43,327 nucleotides of DNA from Muribaculaceae bacterium. GTDB lineage: Bacteria; Bacteroidota; Bacteroidia; Bacteroidales; Muribaculaceae. Every line of letters begins with the position of its first letter. Positions within the stretch are counted from its first letter, which is position 1. Location: contig JAIDJJ010000163.1 of the NCBI GenBank assembly GCA_029052265.1, positions 1-43,327 of the forward strand, read 5' to 3'. The position numbers and the translations under genes are program-made. Positions 1-7,913 of the stretch are shown here, one piece after another. The notes under the pieces are model-generated. The model had not been told where the DNA came from, did no database searches, and worked only from the letters and a program-made list of their open reading frames with translations.

Positions 1-210
1 GGGGAATTTCTTTGTGCCGCCGCCGAACTGGTCGCCGCCTTCTGCACAGAGTGTGTGCCACCAAGCCATGGCGAATTTGAGCCATTCCTTCATCGGTTTG
101 CCGAGAACTACGCGTTCAGCGTCGTAGTAGCGGTATGCGAGAGGATTGTAGCTTGATGTGCCTTCGAATTTGATCTTCCCTATCGAGGGAAAGTATTCCT
201 TGTTTGCCAT
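1..210 (-). CDS. xylA: xylose isomerase, N-terminal fragment (cut by window start)
   Basis: Reading leftwards from ATG at 210, 70 codons stay open to the window edge. The residues begin MANKEYFPSIGKIKFEG and continue with YNPLAYRYYDAERVVLGKPM and a WHTLCAEGGDQFGGGT-type stretch, which is the characteristic N-terminus of class II xylose isomerases. The enzyme interconverts D-xylose and D-xylulose in the cytoplasm. It lies 68 bp downstream of xylulokinase on the same strand, so the two steps of xylose entry are very probably co-transcribed. The metal-binding and catalytic residues are outside the window, so integrity cannot be judged. Confidence 0.93.
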   Translation of the reverse strand, partial: MANKEYFPSIGKIKFEGTSSYNPLAYRYYDAERVVLGKPMKEWLKFAMAWWHTLCAEGGDQFGGGTKKFP

Positions 211-278
211 TTTGAAAAATAGTTTTTTGTTGATTGCTGGTTAATTCAGGTTATGTAAAAAAAAGATGTTTTTATCTA

Positions 279-1763
279 TTATACGAGTTCGCGTGCCAGA
301 ATACTCTTCCAGCGGGCATAAGCTTCCAGATACGGTGTGCGGTCGGCTGCAGGTTCGATCACTTCAAGCACCTTGAGCGATCCGAAAGCCTCGTTGTTGT
401 CCTTATAAATTCCGGCTCCGATACCTGCGCCTTTGGCAGCACCGGCAGCTCCGTCCGTGTCAACGAGATCGATCGTGGCTCCTGAAACGGAAGCAAGGGT
501 GTCGCGGAAGATCGGACTCAGGAACATGTTAGCCTTTCCGGCATGTATGCAGGTGATATCCATTCCTATCGACTTCATAATCTCCATTCCGTACATGAAG
601 GAGAAAACGATACCTTCCTGTGCCGCGCGGATAATGTGGTTGCGGTTGTGGACGTTGAAGTTTATTCCATGGAACGAACATTCTATCTGACGGTTTTCCA
701 ACACACGTTCCGCCCCGTTGCCGAAGGGGAGTATTGTCACTCCTTGAGATCCTACAGGCACTTTGGCTGCGAGGTCGTTCATATCCGCATAGCTGATACC
801 TTCGGGGGCGACATTGCGTTTGATCCATGTGTTGAGGATACCTGTGCCGCTGATGCATGTCATGACGCCTATACGGGTCTGTTCTGCGGAATGGTTCACA
901 TGTGCAAAGTTGTTTACACGCGAACGCGGGTCGTAGTCTACCGTGCCGTTGATTCCGTATACCACGCCTGATGTGCCTGCTGTGGATGCCACTTCTCCCG
1001 GGTTGAACACGTTTAGCGACAACGCATTGTTCGGTTGGTCGCCTGCGCGGTAAGTGACAGGGGTGCCGGTCGCGAGCCCGAGTTCATCAGCCGCCTTTTG
1101 TGTGAGACGACCCTGTTCGGAGAATGTTGGTTTCACCTCGGGGAATATCGACGGGTCGTATCCATAATAGTCCATGAGGAATTTGGCTGGTGAATTGTCT
1201 TTGAAATCCCACAGCATGTATTCTGAAAGACCTTCGGGATTGGTGCAAATCTCATCGGTAAGGCGCATTGCTATATAATCCCCGGGAAGCATCACCTTGT
1301 AGATTTTTTCAAATATTTCGGGTTCTTCCTCTTTCATCCAGCGGAGTTTGGCGGCGGTGAAGTTGCCGGGGGAGTTGAGAAGCCTGGGAAGGCATGTGTC
1401 TGCTCCAAGTTCATTGAAAGCCTTTTCTCCATACGGCACGCCTCTGGAGTCACACCAGATGATTGCATCGCGAAGCACATTGCGTTCTTTGTCGATAGCC
1501 ACGAGCCCGTGCATCTGATAGCTTATTCCGATAGCCTTGATATCTTCGGGCGCGACACCGCTTTCATGAAGCACCGAAGCGGTGGCTTCCTTGAGATATT
1601 TCCACCAGTTTTCAGGATCCTGTTCAGCCCATCCTTGGCGCAACGCCTTTATGGGCGCTTCGTTTTTCGGGAAGAAATCGGATGCCACACATATGCCTGT
1701 GGTTGCATCGACGAGAGCCGCCTTTACAGACGAACTTCCTATGTCGTATCCTAATAAATACAT
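279..1763 (-). CDS. xylB: xylulokinase (FGGY family)
   Basis: The 494-aa product phosphorylates D-xylulose to xylulose 5-phosphate, feeding the pentose phosphate pathway. The FGGY kinase fold is evident from the N-terminal phosphate-binding DIGSSSVKAAL (residues 7-17), MHG at 84-86, IIWCDSRG at 101-108, the catalytic-type Asp242 in YRAGDQPNNALS and a GTSG turn shortly after. Length is normal for XylB. It is the first gene of a xylB-xylA unit, with transketolase just upstream on the same strand but separated by a hairpin terminator. A -7-like element lies 45 bp before the start. Related FGGY kinases act on other sugars, but the adjacent xylA makes xylulose the likely substrate. Confidence 0.95.
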   Translation of the reverse strand: MYLLGYDIGSSSVKAALVDATTGICVASDFFPKNEAPIKALRQGWAEQDPENWWKYLKEATASVLHESGVAPEDIKAIGISYQMHGLVAIDKERNVLRDAIIWCDSRGVPYGEKAFNELGADTCLPRLLNSPGNFTAAKLRWMKEEEPEIFEKIYKVMLPGDYIAMRLTDEICTNPEGLSEYMLWDFKDNSPAKFLMDYYGYDPSIFPEVKPTFSEQGRLTQKAADELGLATGTPVTYRAGDQPNNALSLNVFNPGEVASTAGTSGVVYGINGTVDYDPRSRVNNFAHVNHSAEQTRIGVMTCISGTGILNTWIKRNVAPEGISYADMNDLAAKVPVGSQGVTILPFGNGAERVLENRQIECSFHGINFNVHNRNHIIRAAQEGIVFSFMYGMEIMKSIGMDITCIHAGKANMFLSPIFRDTLASVSGATIDLVDTDGAAGAAKGAGIGAGIYKDNNEAFGSLKVLEVIEPAADRTPYLEAYARWKSILARELV

Positions 1764-1807
1764 AAATATACGAGTTTATAAATGGTTATGAGCTCCTCTA
1801 AGGGAGG

Positions 1808-1840
1808 CAAAGATATAATACGATTATTGTAGGAGGGAAA
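1808..1840 (-). promoter_or_regulatory. predicted promoter of xylBA
   Basis: On the minus strand, TATCTTTG (1808-1815) matches the Bacteroidetes TAnnTTTG -7 box, and a TTTC (1837-1840) lies 21 bp upstream in the place of the TTTG -33 element. Transcription would start near 1801, giving a short leader before the xylB start at 1763. The -7 match is exact; the -33 match is partial. Confidence 0.55.
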
Positions 1841-1862
1841 ATGATTTTAGTTTTTAAAGAAG

Positions 1863-1911
1863 AAGGATAGCCGGTGTCAGGATCAGAAATTCCAGACCGC
1901 CGACTATCCTT
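1863..1911 (-). terminator. hairpin terminator after transketolase
   Basis: Twelve-base arms at 1863-1874 and 1900-1911 pair with one G-U/mismatch position (AAGGATAGYCGG type). Read on the minus strand the stem is followed by a pyrimidine-rich TTCTTCTTTAAAAAC run. It sits 30 bp past the transketolase stop and before the xylB promoter, which fits a rho-independent terminator separating the two units. Confidence 0.7.
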
Positions 1912-1941
1912 TTATGTGTCACAATTAATGAGGTAGTCTGT

Positions 1942-3954
1942 TCAGAACATTGATTTTACCTGATTGTAGACGTTGTCGGCTGTGAAACCAAGTTTCTCGT
2001 CAAGCACTTTGTAAGGTGCGGAGAATCCGAATGATTCCAGACCCCAGATCTTGCCGTCTGTGCCTACGAGACCAAGCAGATTGACGGGAAGTCCGGCGGT
2101 GAGACCGAATTTCTTCACATCTTTCGGGAGCACTTCTTCCTGATAAGCGGCAGGCTGTGTGCGGAAAAGTCCCTCAGAGGGTACGGAAACGACACGTACT
2201 TTCAGACCGTCTTCACGGAGTTTCTTTGCGCCGTCGACGAGAGTGGAGACCTCAGATCCGGTTGCCACGAGCACAACATCGGGGGTCTCGTCTGAGCCGG
2301 CCACGATATATCCTCCTTTTTCCGCCAGCGAGTAGTCGGTGCCGGCAGGAAGGTTGTTTATGTTCTGACGTGAGAGGATAAGGGCGGTGGGGGTGTAGAC
2401 ATTTTCCATCGCCAGCTTCCAAGCCACGGTTGTCTCTTCTGCATCTGCGGGACGGAGCACGAGCACTGAATTTCTGCCATGATGGTTCTTGAGTTTCTCC
2501 ATCAGGCGGATCTGTGCTTCCTGTTCTACCGGTTCGTGAGTTGGACCGTCTTCACCGACACGGAATGCATCATGAGTCCAGATGAATTTGACAGGAAGTT
2601 CCATGAGAGCCGCCATACGTACGGCAGGTTTCATGTAGTCGGAGAATACGAAGAATGTGGCACAGGCAGCGATCACACCTCCGTGGAGAGCCATACCAAT
2701 GCAGCAGCAAGCCATTGTTAGCTCGGCAACGCCTGCCTGAAGGAATGCTCCGGAGAAATCACCCTTTGTGAAAGCGTGTGTCTCCTTCAGGAATGAAATA
2801 GTCTTGTCGGATTCTGAAAGGTCGGCAGAAGAGCAGATCATGTTAGGCACCTGACGTGCGAGCTGAGAAAGCACCGCGCCGGAAGCGTTGCGGGTAGCAT
2901 CGTTCTCTTTCTGAGCTACTTTGCTCCAATCGATTTCAGGGGCTTTGTTTTCAAACCATGCTGTAACCTCGGCAGCCTTTTCAGCGTTTGCGTCCGCCCA
3001 AGCCTTTTCTTCAGCACGGCGTTCAGCCACAATGCCTTTGAGGGCTTCGGCACGTTCGGCATACAGTTCTTTGACTTCATCGAATATTACGAACGGCTCG
3101 TCGGGATTTCCGCCAAGGTTGATGACCGTATTGCGGAATGCATCGCCGCCGAGAGGTGCGCCGTGAGTCTTGCAGTTGTGTTCATAAGAAGAGTTGTCTG
3201 CCTTGCGGGCGCCTTTGCCCATTATTGTCTTTCCGATAATGAGAGTGGGCTTTTCCGTTTCGTTTTTAGCGGCATCGAGGGCATTCCGGATCTGGTCGGC
3301 GTCGTGTCCGTCGATTTCCATGACGTTCCATCCCCATGCGCGGTATTTCATGGCTGTGTCTTCGTTCGACACTTCGTTGCATTCAGTTGAAAGCTGGATG
3401 TCGTTTGAGTCGTAGAACATCACCAGGTTGTCAAGTCCGAGATGACCGGCTATACGACCTGCACCTTGAGAAATCTCTTCCTGGATACCACCGTCGGAAA
3501 TATAAGCGTATATTGTCTCTTTTCTGAATCCGGGATTGCCGGTGCGGTCGGCAAGGAATTTGGCAGCGATTGCGGCACCCACAGCGAAGGTGTGGCCTTG
3601 ACCGAGAGGACCGGATGTGTTTTCCACACCGCGGGCAATGTCAAATTCCGGATGTCCTGTCGTGGGGCTTCCCCATTGGCGGAGCTGCTTTAGTTCTTCG
3701 ATTGAATATTTACCGATCAGGGCAAGCTGTGCGTACAGCATCGGAGCCATGTGGCCCGGGTCAAGGAAGAAGCGGTCGCGTGCGTTCCATGTCGGGTCAG
3801 CCGGGTCGAAGACCAGATATTCGCTGAAGAGTACATTTATGAAGTCTGCTCCACCCATGGCGCCTCCGGGATGACCGGATTTTGCTTTTTCTACCATCGC
3901 GGCAGCCAGGATGCGGATGTTGTCGGCTGCGCGGTTCAGAAATTCTTTTTTCAT
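1942..3954 (-). CDS. tkt: transketolase
   Basis: This 670-aa cytosolic thiamine-diphosphate enzyme moves two-carbon units between xylulose 5-phosphate, ribose 5-phosphate and erythrose 4-phosphate, directly downstream of XylB in metabolism. Visible signatures are KSGHPGGAMG near residue 25, the GHPE segment at 100-103, a diphosphate-binding segment SDGGIQEEISQG (153-164) followed by YDSN, and in the pyrimidine domain GVAELTM followed by the HDAFRVGEDGPTHEPVEQ segment that is typical of transketolases. Length matches the family. It is a single-gene unit upstream of xylBA, with its own -7 box at 4014-4021 and a hairpin after the stop. The locus is a compact pentose-assimilation group. Confidence 0.95.
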   Translation of the reverse strand: MKKEFLNRAADNIRILAAAMVEKAKSGHPGGAMGGADFINVLFSEYLVFDPADPTWNARDRFFLDPGHMAPMLYAQLALIGKYSIEELKQLRQWGSPTTGHPEFDIARGVENTSGPLGQGHTFAVGAAIAAKFLADRTGNPGFRKETIYAYISDGGIQEEISQGAGRIAGHLGLDNLVMFYDSNDIQLSTECNEVSNEDTAMKYRAWGWNVMEIDGHDADQIRNALDAAKNETEKPTLIIGKTIMGKGARKADNSSYEHNCKTHGAPLGGDAFRNTVINLGGNPDEPFVIFDEVKELYAERAEALKGIVAERRAEEKAWADANAEKAAEVTAWFENKAPEIDWSKVAQKENDATRNASGAVLSQLARQVPNMICSSADLSESDKTISFLKETHAFTKGDFSGAFLQAGVAELTMACCCIGMALHGGVIAACATFFVFSDYMKPAVRMAALMELPVKFIWTHDAFRVGEDGPTHEPVEQEAQIRLMEKLKNHHGRNSVLVLRPADAEETTVAWKLAMENVYTPTALILSRQNINNLPAGTDYSLAEKGGYIVAGSDETPDVVLVATGSEVSTLVDGAKKLREDGLKVRVVSVPSEGLFRTQPAAYQEEVLPKDVKKFGLTAGLPVNLLGLVGTDGKIWGLESFGFSAPYKVLDEKLGFTADNVYNQVKSMF

Positions 3955-4291
3955 AATATCTTATTATTTCATGATGATTTCAAGAAGAGAAGGAGAGGGG
4001 GTGATTCGCAGTGCAAAGATAGTAAATTAGGATTAAAAAAAGGTTTAAATTTGTTGCAAGAAAGTGCTTAAATTTAATGTTTGGGATAAAAAATGGATTA
4101 AAAAGGGTAAAAAAAGGGAAAAATGCGCGTTAAGGATTAAAAAACGGATTTTTTGTATTGATTTTTGTTATTGAAGATAAAAAGGGGTATGTCTTTTGTT
4201 TTTATTTTGCCGTATGCCTCCGGATTGCCCGGTGTGCCGTCGGATTGTAAGGTTTTTTATCCGCATTGCCGGAGAAATAAAAAATAATAAA
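3955..4291. other. divergent intergenic region between tkt and the Ca exchanger
   Basis: This is a 337-bp, strongly AT-rich spacer between the divergent tkt (minus) and exchanger (plus) genes. It holds the tkt -7 box and many A/T homopolymer runs (4030-4180). A plus-strand upstream extension of the exchanger frame is open from 4196 but its composition does not look coding. I found no clean TAnnTTTG promoter for the exchanger and no RNA gene. Confidence 0.6.
4014..4021 (-). promoter_or_regulatory. predicted -7 box of tkt
   Basis: TATCTTTG on the minus strand exactly matches TAnnTTTG, 60 bp before the tkt start. The expected -33 position falls in a T-rich tract without a clean TTTG, so only the -7 element is claimed. 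Confidence 0.5.
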
Positions 4292-5257
4292 ATGGATATA
4301 TTGTGGCTTATTATCGGTCTGGTGCTGATTCTTCTTGGTGCGGATGCTCTTACAGACGGGGCTTCCGCAATGGCGCGACGCTGGGGTGTGAGTGATCTTG
4401 TGGTGGGGCTGACTGTAGTGGCTTTCGGCACTTCGGCTCCGGAGCTTGCCATAAGCCTTGTGTCGGCAATAAAAGGGAGCGCACCTATGGCGATAGGGAA
4501 TGTGGTGGGGAGCAACATATTTAATGTGCTGGTGATAATCGGGCTTGTCGCTGTTATAAAGCCGGTCAGGATAGGACGTTCGATTATGATCAATGAATTG
4601 CCTTTGGTCATCCTGTCGTCTGTGGCATTGCTGGCGACAGGGAGCGGCGTGTGGCTCGGTGTGGAGGGGGAACGGGTGCTTACGCGTCCGGAAGGGATAC
4701 TTTTCCTGTTGTTTTTTGTCATTTTCATGCGTTACACATTTTCTCAGGCAAAGCATGCATCACCTTCCGACCCGAGTGCTGAGAGTGCATCGGGCAAGCC
4801 GTTGATGCCGATGTGGAGAGCTGCCGTATGGGTGGCGGGAGGGCTCGCTGCGCTTGTGTGGGGAGGCGACCGTTTTGTGGCGGGGGCTTCCGGGATAGCT
4901 TCCTCAATGGGTATGAGTGATGCACTTATCGGGTTGACAATAGTGGCTGCCGGGACATCGCTTCCTGAACTTGCCACATCTGTAGTTGCCGCCCGCAAGG
5001 GGAAACCCGGAATAGCTGTAGGGAATGTGATCGGGAGCAATATCTTCAATATATTTCTGGTTCTGGGGGTGACAGGCACAATAATGCCGTTGCCTTTCGG
5101 CGATATTTCCGAGGTGGATCTTCTGGTGATGACCGGAGCAGCCGTATTGTTCTGGATATTCGGATGGAAATTTGCCGACCGGACTGTCACCCGCTGGGAG
5201 GGGGGTGTGCTCCTGGCGTTGTATGTGGTGTATATCTGTTGGCAGATATTTTTCTGA
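4292..5257 (+). CDS. CaCA-family sodium/calcium exchanger (YrbG-like)
   Basis: A 321-aa integral membrane antiporter, the only plus-strand gene in the window. The two inverted alpha repeats that bind the cations are clear: GTSAPELAISLVSAIKGS with GNVVGSNIFN in the first half, and GTSLPELATSVVAARKGK with GNVIGSNIFN in the second. About ten hydrophobic helices surround them. The ATG at 4292 (MDILWLIIGLVLILLGADAL) starts directly in the first membrane helix as in the family; an in-frame start at 4196 would add 32 atypical residues with several Cys and Arg. The gene is convergent with the LysR gene (46 bp apart). It probably exports Ca2+ in exchange for Na+ or H+; the ion is inferred from the family. 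Confidence 0.93.
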   Translation: MDILWLIIGLVLILLGADALTDGASAMARRWGVSDLVVGLTVVAFGTSAPELAISLVSAIKGSAPMAIGNVVGSNIFNVLVIIGLVAVIKPVRIGRSIMINELPLVILSSVALLATGSGVWLGVEGERVLTRPEGILFLLFFVIFMRYTFSQAKHASPSDPSAESASGKPLMPMWRAAVWVAGGLAALVWGGDRFVAGASGIASSMGMSDALIGLTIVAAGTSLPELATSVVAARKGKPGIAVGNVIGSNIFNIFLVLGVTGTIMPLPFGDISEVDLLVMTGAAVLFWIFGWKFADRTVTRWEGGVLLALYVVYICWQIFF

Positions 5258-5303
5258 CAGACAGATTCTGCCGGGAGAGAGGATTCCGGTCAGTATGCCT
5301 CAT

Positions 5304-6206
5304 TCATAACCATGCGTTCTGCCGGGCTTTTACAGAGAGAGAGGAGCTTAGGATCTTGATAAATTCCTGCATCGAGCGTTTGCGGTAAGTGTCGCGGAGG
5401 GTATGCACGCATCCGTCCATTTCACACCCTTCCCCTTCTATAGGTATGGCTGTGATCCCTGATTCATTAAGCACAGTCGCCTCTGCGAGCACAGATACAA
5501 GTTTCCCTTCACGTATTAATTTGAGCAGGATATTCACTTCATTGAGCTCGATCTTGATTTTGAGACGGCTGATAAGGTTGCCTGCCATGCAGTCAAGGGT
5601 GTTGCGTGCCTGTAGTCCGGGCGAGGGGAGGGCGAGATCATATTTCTCCAGCATTTCCGGAGTGACAGTCTTTTCAGAGGCAAGAGGGTGTGAGTCGGCG
5701 GCAATTGCGGCAAGATAGTTTTGGAAAAGGTAGTGGGATTCCACTCCGGGTATCGGTTTGTTGGGTTTGAAGGCAAGTACAAAGTCAAGTTGATGGTCCA
5801 CAAGCAGCTCCATCAGTTCCGCCATCGGTTTGTAAAGGATGTTGAGTTTCACTTTTGGAAACTCTTTCATGAATGTAAAGAGGGATTCCGTGAGTATCGG
5901 GCTAAAGGAATATGTGACCCCGATATTCAGAACCCCGCCCAGACCTTTGTCGAGGTCTCTTATCCTTTGTTCGCACATTTCAGCATCGAGAAGAGTCTGC
6001 CGGGCGTGGGGAAGAAGTTCCATGCCTGCCTCGGTAAGGTTCACGCTGTGGCTTGTGCGCGATAGCAGCATTGTGCCCAGCGAGTCTTCAAGTTGTTTTA
6101 TCTGTTGTGATAGGGTGCTCTGTGTCACAAACAATGCTTTGGAGGCTTCGGAGAAATTAAGAGTCTCCGCTACTTTTACGAAATATTTCAGCTGACGAAG
6201 TTCCAT
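5304..6206 (-). CDS. LysR-family transcriptional regulator
   Basis: A 300-aa regulator. Residues 1-60 (MELRQLKYFVKVAETLNFSE... then VTQSTLSQQIKQLEDSLG) form the winged helix-turn-helix, and the rest is the periplasmic-binding-protein-like effector domain. I chose ATG 6206 because it begins the canonical MELRQLKYF; the longer frame from 6266 would run into the preceding gene. The start is only 4 bp after the stop of the ThrE_2-like gene, so it is the last gene of the exporter operon. LysR regulators more often sit divergent from their targets, so a co-directional position suggests autoregulation of the operon. The closest style is the OxyR/CynR-like group, and the effector is unknown. Confidence 0.93.
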   Translation of the reverse strand: MELRQLKYFVKVAETLNFSEASKALFVTQSTLSQQIKQLEDSLGTMLLSRTSHSVNLTEAGMELLPHARQTLLDAEMCEQRIRDLDKGLGGVLNIGVTYSFSPILTESLFTFMKEFPKVKLNILYKPMAELMELLVDHQLDFVLAFKPNKPIPGVESHYLFQNYLAAIAADSHPLASEKTVTPEMLEKYDLALPSPGLQARNTLDCMAGNLISRLKIKIELNEVNILLKLIREGKLVSVLAEATVLNESGITAIPIEGEGCEMDGCVHTLRDTYRKRSMQEFIKILSSSLSVKARQNAWL

Positions 6207-6210
6207 GATG

Positions 6211-6690
6211 TCATCGGGTGGCGGTGAACGCCCGTTTTTTGAATATGAAGATTGGCATGGTGGCACATGTCACCATGGCGAGAATTATAGTCACTGTGAT
6301 GAATCCGTTCTGAGCAAATTGATAAAAATAGTATTCAAACGCCTGCTGCGAATTTTCCAGCATGCACATTGCTGCCCCGCCGAACGATTTGTAGGCGTAG
6401 ATGCCCGGAATCATCGGGAGGAGCGACGGGAAAAGATATGCCTCCGCGGGAGTCTTTGCGTAAGGGGAGATGAATACGGCGAGCGAACCTATTATAAAAG
6501 ACGCGACGCCCGTGGCGGCTATGATGTGGAAATGGAGAGCGGGGCACATCAGGAGGAAACGTATGGAATGCCCTACAGCGGCAATGATGCCACACCATAT
6601 GTAGGCACGCGCCGGAACCCGGCTTATGGCTCCGAACCCTATCGCCGCTATAGCGGCGAGCAGTGCGTCTTTAAAGAAATCGAGAAGCAT
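6211..6690 (-). CDS. threonine/serine exporter, small membrane subunit (ThrE_2-like)
   Basis: A 159-aa, very hydrophobic protein with about five membrane helices and a PMIPGIYAYKSFGGAAMCML segment, matching the C-terminal domain of ThrE exporters (DUF3815/ThrE_2). In Corynebacterium ThrE both halves are one chain; here they are split into two genes, as is common in Bacteroidetes. The partner ends 51 bp upstream, and that spacer contains an 8-bp inverted repeat (6702-6709 with 6721-6728). Role: efflux of L-threonine, L-serine or related compounds from the cytoplasm, with the substrate taken from the family. Confidence 0.88.
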   Translation of the reverse strand: MLLDFFKDALLAAIAAIGFGAISRVPARAYIWCGIIAAVGHSIRFLLMCPALHFHIIAATGVASFIIGSLAVFISPYAKTPAEAYLFPSLLPMIPGIYAYKSFGGAAMCMLENSQQAFEYYFYQFAQNGFITVTIILAMVTCATMPIFIFKKRAFTATR

Positions 6691-6741
6691 ATGATTTTCA
6701 ATTAAGCAAGTAACCCAAGGTTGCTTAAAAAAGATAGAATG

Positions 6742-7578
6742 TTAGAACATGCCCACATGCATCAGCTTCATCCCCAGGCACAGTCCGAGAGAGAGGCAGC
6801 CTGTGAGCACCATGGCATCGATGAAACGGACCACGGCGCAGATATAGTGGTGGTATATAAGATCGTTGAAAGAGTTAAGAAACGGTATTCCCGGCACCAG
6901 ATAGAGCACGCTTGTGCCGACGGCTATGGCGGGGGTTCCACCGTAAGGGAAAAGGAAATCGGTGGCACCGATCACTGACGACACGAAGGCGCAGAGGAAA
7001 AACACTATCCTTGAGTCAAGATGTTTCCGGAGCAATACCTGCTTGAGGTTGAATCCCAGAGCCGTGGCGATGAACACGATTGCCATGGCTATGGCGTCGC
7101 CTCCGAAAATGCCGCAGAAAGCGGCGTTGGCACACGACGCGAGCAGAAGGGTGAGCCAGGGATTTTCAGAATCGGAAGAAACGATTTTCCTGAATCTTTT
7201 CCGGGTCTCCGCCAAAGACAGACTGTTGTCGGCGACCGCCCAGCTGAGCTCGCTGAGTCGTGTATTGAGCGAGAAGCTGATGGGAGCCGGTTTTACCGAG
7301 GATATGGAGGTGAAGAAATCGTCAGACCCGGGATGCCACACGGTCATGTGGACATGGCGGGGCATTATGGTCAGTTCCACTTTCTTGCCGAATACAGCCG
7401 CCATACGGTTGACATTGCGCTCAAGCCGCATGCAGGTGGCTCCGCATCCGAGGAGCGAAACGGCATAATTGGTCAGGAACAGGCACACCTCTTTCGAGGG
7501 TACTGACACGTTCCCGGGACGTAAGGGGTCGTCACTCTCGATGACCGCCTCATTCGGATATGTTGTCGATGATGTCAT
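6742..7578 (-). CDS. threonine/serine exporter, large subunit (ThrE_1, DUF1212)
   Basis: The 278-aa product has a cytosolic N-terminal region (about 1-120) with the family signature LLGCGATCMRLERNVNRMAAVFG, which resembles the conserved G-A---R-E----A--G motif of DUF1212, followed by about five membrane helices from residue 130. It includes an LVPGIPFLNSFNDL segment analogous to PGIP in the small subunit. It pairs with the gene 51 bp downstream to form the full transporter. Its start overlaps the preceding 77-aa gene by 29 bp, which suggests translational coupling. Confidence 0.9.
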   Translation of the reverse strand: MTSSTTYPNEAVIESDDPLRPGNVSVPSKEVCLFLTNYAVSLLGCGATCMRLERNVNRMAAVFGKKVELTIMPRHVHMTVWHPGSDDFFTSISSVKPAPISFSLNTRLSELSWAVADNSLSLAETRKRFRKIVSSDSENPWLTLLLASCANAAFCGIFGGDAIAMAIVFIATALGFNLKQVLLRKHLDSRIVFFLCAFVSSVIGATDFLFPYGGTPAIAVGTSVLYLVPGIPFLNSFNDLIYHHYICAVVRFIDAMVLTGCLSLGLCLGMKLMHVGMF

Positions 7579-7783
7579 AATCGTCGTTCATGGAGCGGGA
7601 GGTGGGATCTCCGGCTATGAAAAACTCTTCCCGTTCCTTACCAAGCTCAATAATTTTAAATCTGCGGCGGCTGTTTCTCAATTGATGACCGTTGCCTTCC
7701 TTTTTATCGTCAGCCACTCTCATGAATATCACAACCAACAGAAACACGGCTACGCAAAGCCATATTATAACAGATGCAGTCAT
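7550..7783 (-). CDS. small single-TM membrane protein, first gene of the exporter operon
   Basis: A 77-aa frame begins with one membrane helix (MTASVIIWLCVAVFLLVVIFM) followed by a charged cytoplasmic tail containing GKEREEFFIAGDPTSRS. I do not recognise a family. Support for reality: it starts just after a TAACTTTG -7 box (7809-7816), and its 3' end overlaps the exporter gene by 29 bp in the same direction. It could be an accessory subunit or a leader peptide gene. Confidence 0.6.
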   Translation of the reverse strand: MTASVIIWLCVAVFLLVVIFMRVADDKKEGNGHQLRNSRRRFKIIELGKEREEFFIAGDPTSRSMNDDYDIIDNISE

Positions 7784-7808
7784 AACTTTTCGATTTTTAA
7801 ATTCATCG

Positions 7809-7816
7809 CAAAGTTA
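7809..7816 (-). promoter_or_regulatory. predicted -7 box of the exporter/LysR operon
   Basis: TAACTTTG on the minus strand fits TAnnTTTG and lies 26 bp before the start of the 77-aa gene. No convincing TTTG was found 19-21 bp upstream. Confidence 0.45.
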
Positions 7817-7913
7817 ACGCCGCATCTGTATAATGGTTTTATGATATCAATAGTTTATTTCAATAGCTGCAATCGGTTTTGCAAATATCGGGTGCCTGAG
7901 GAAATCAGAGTCA

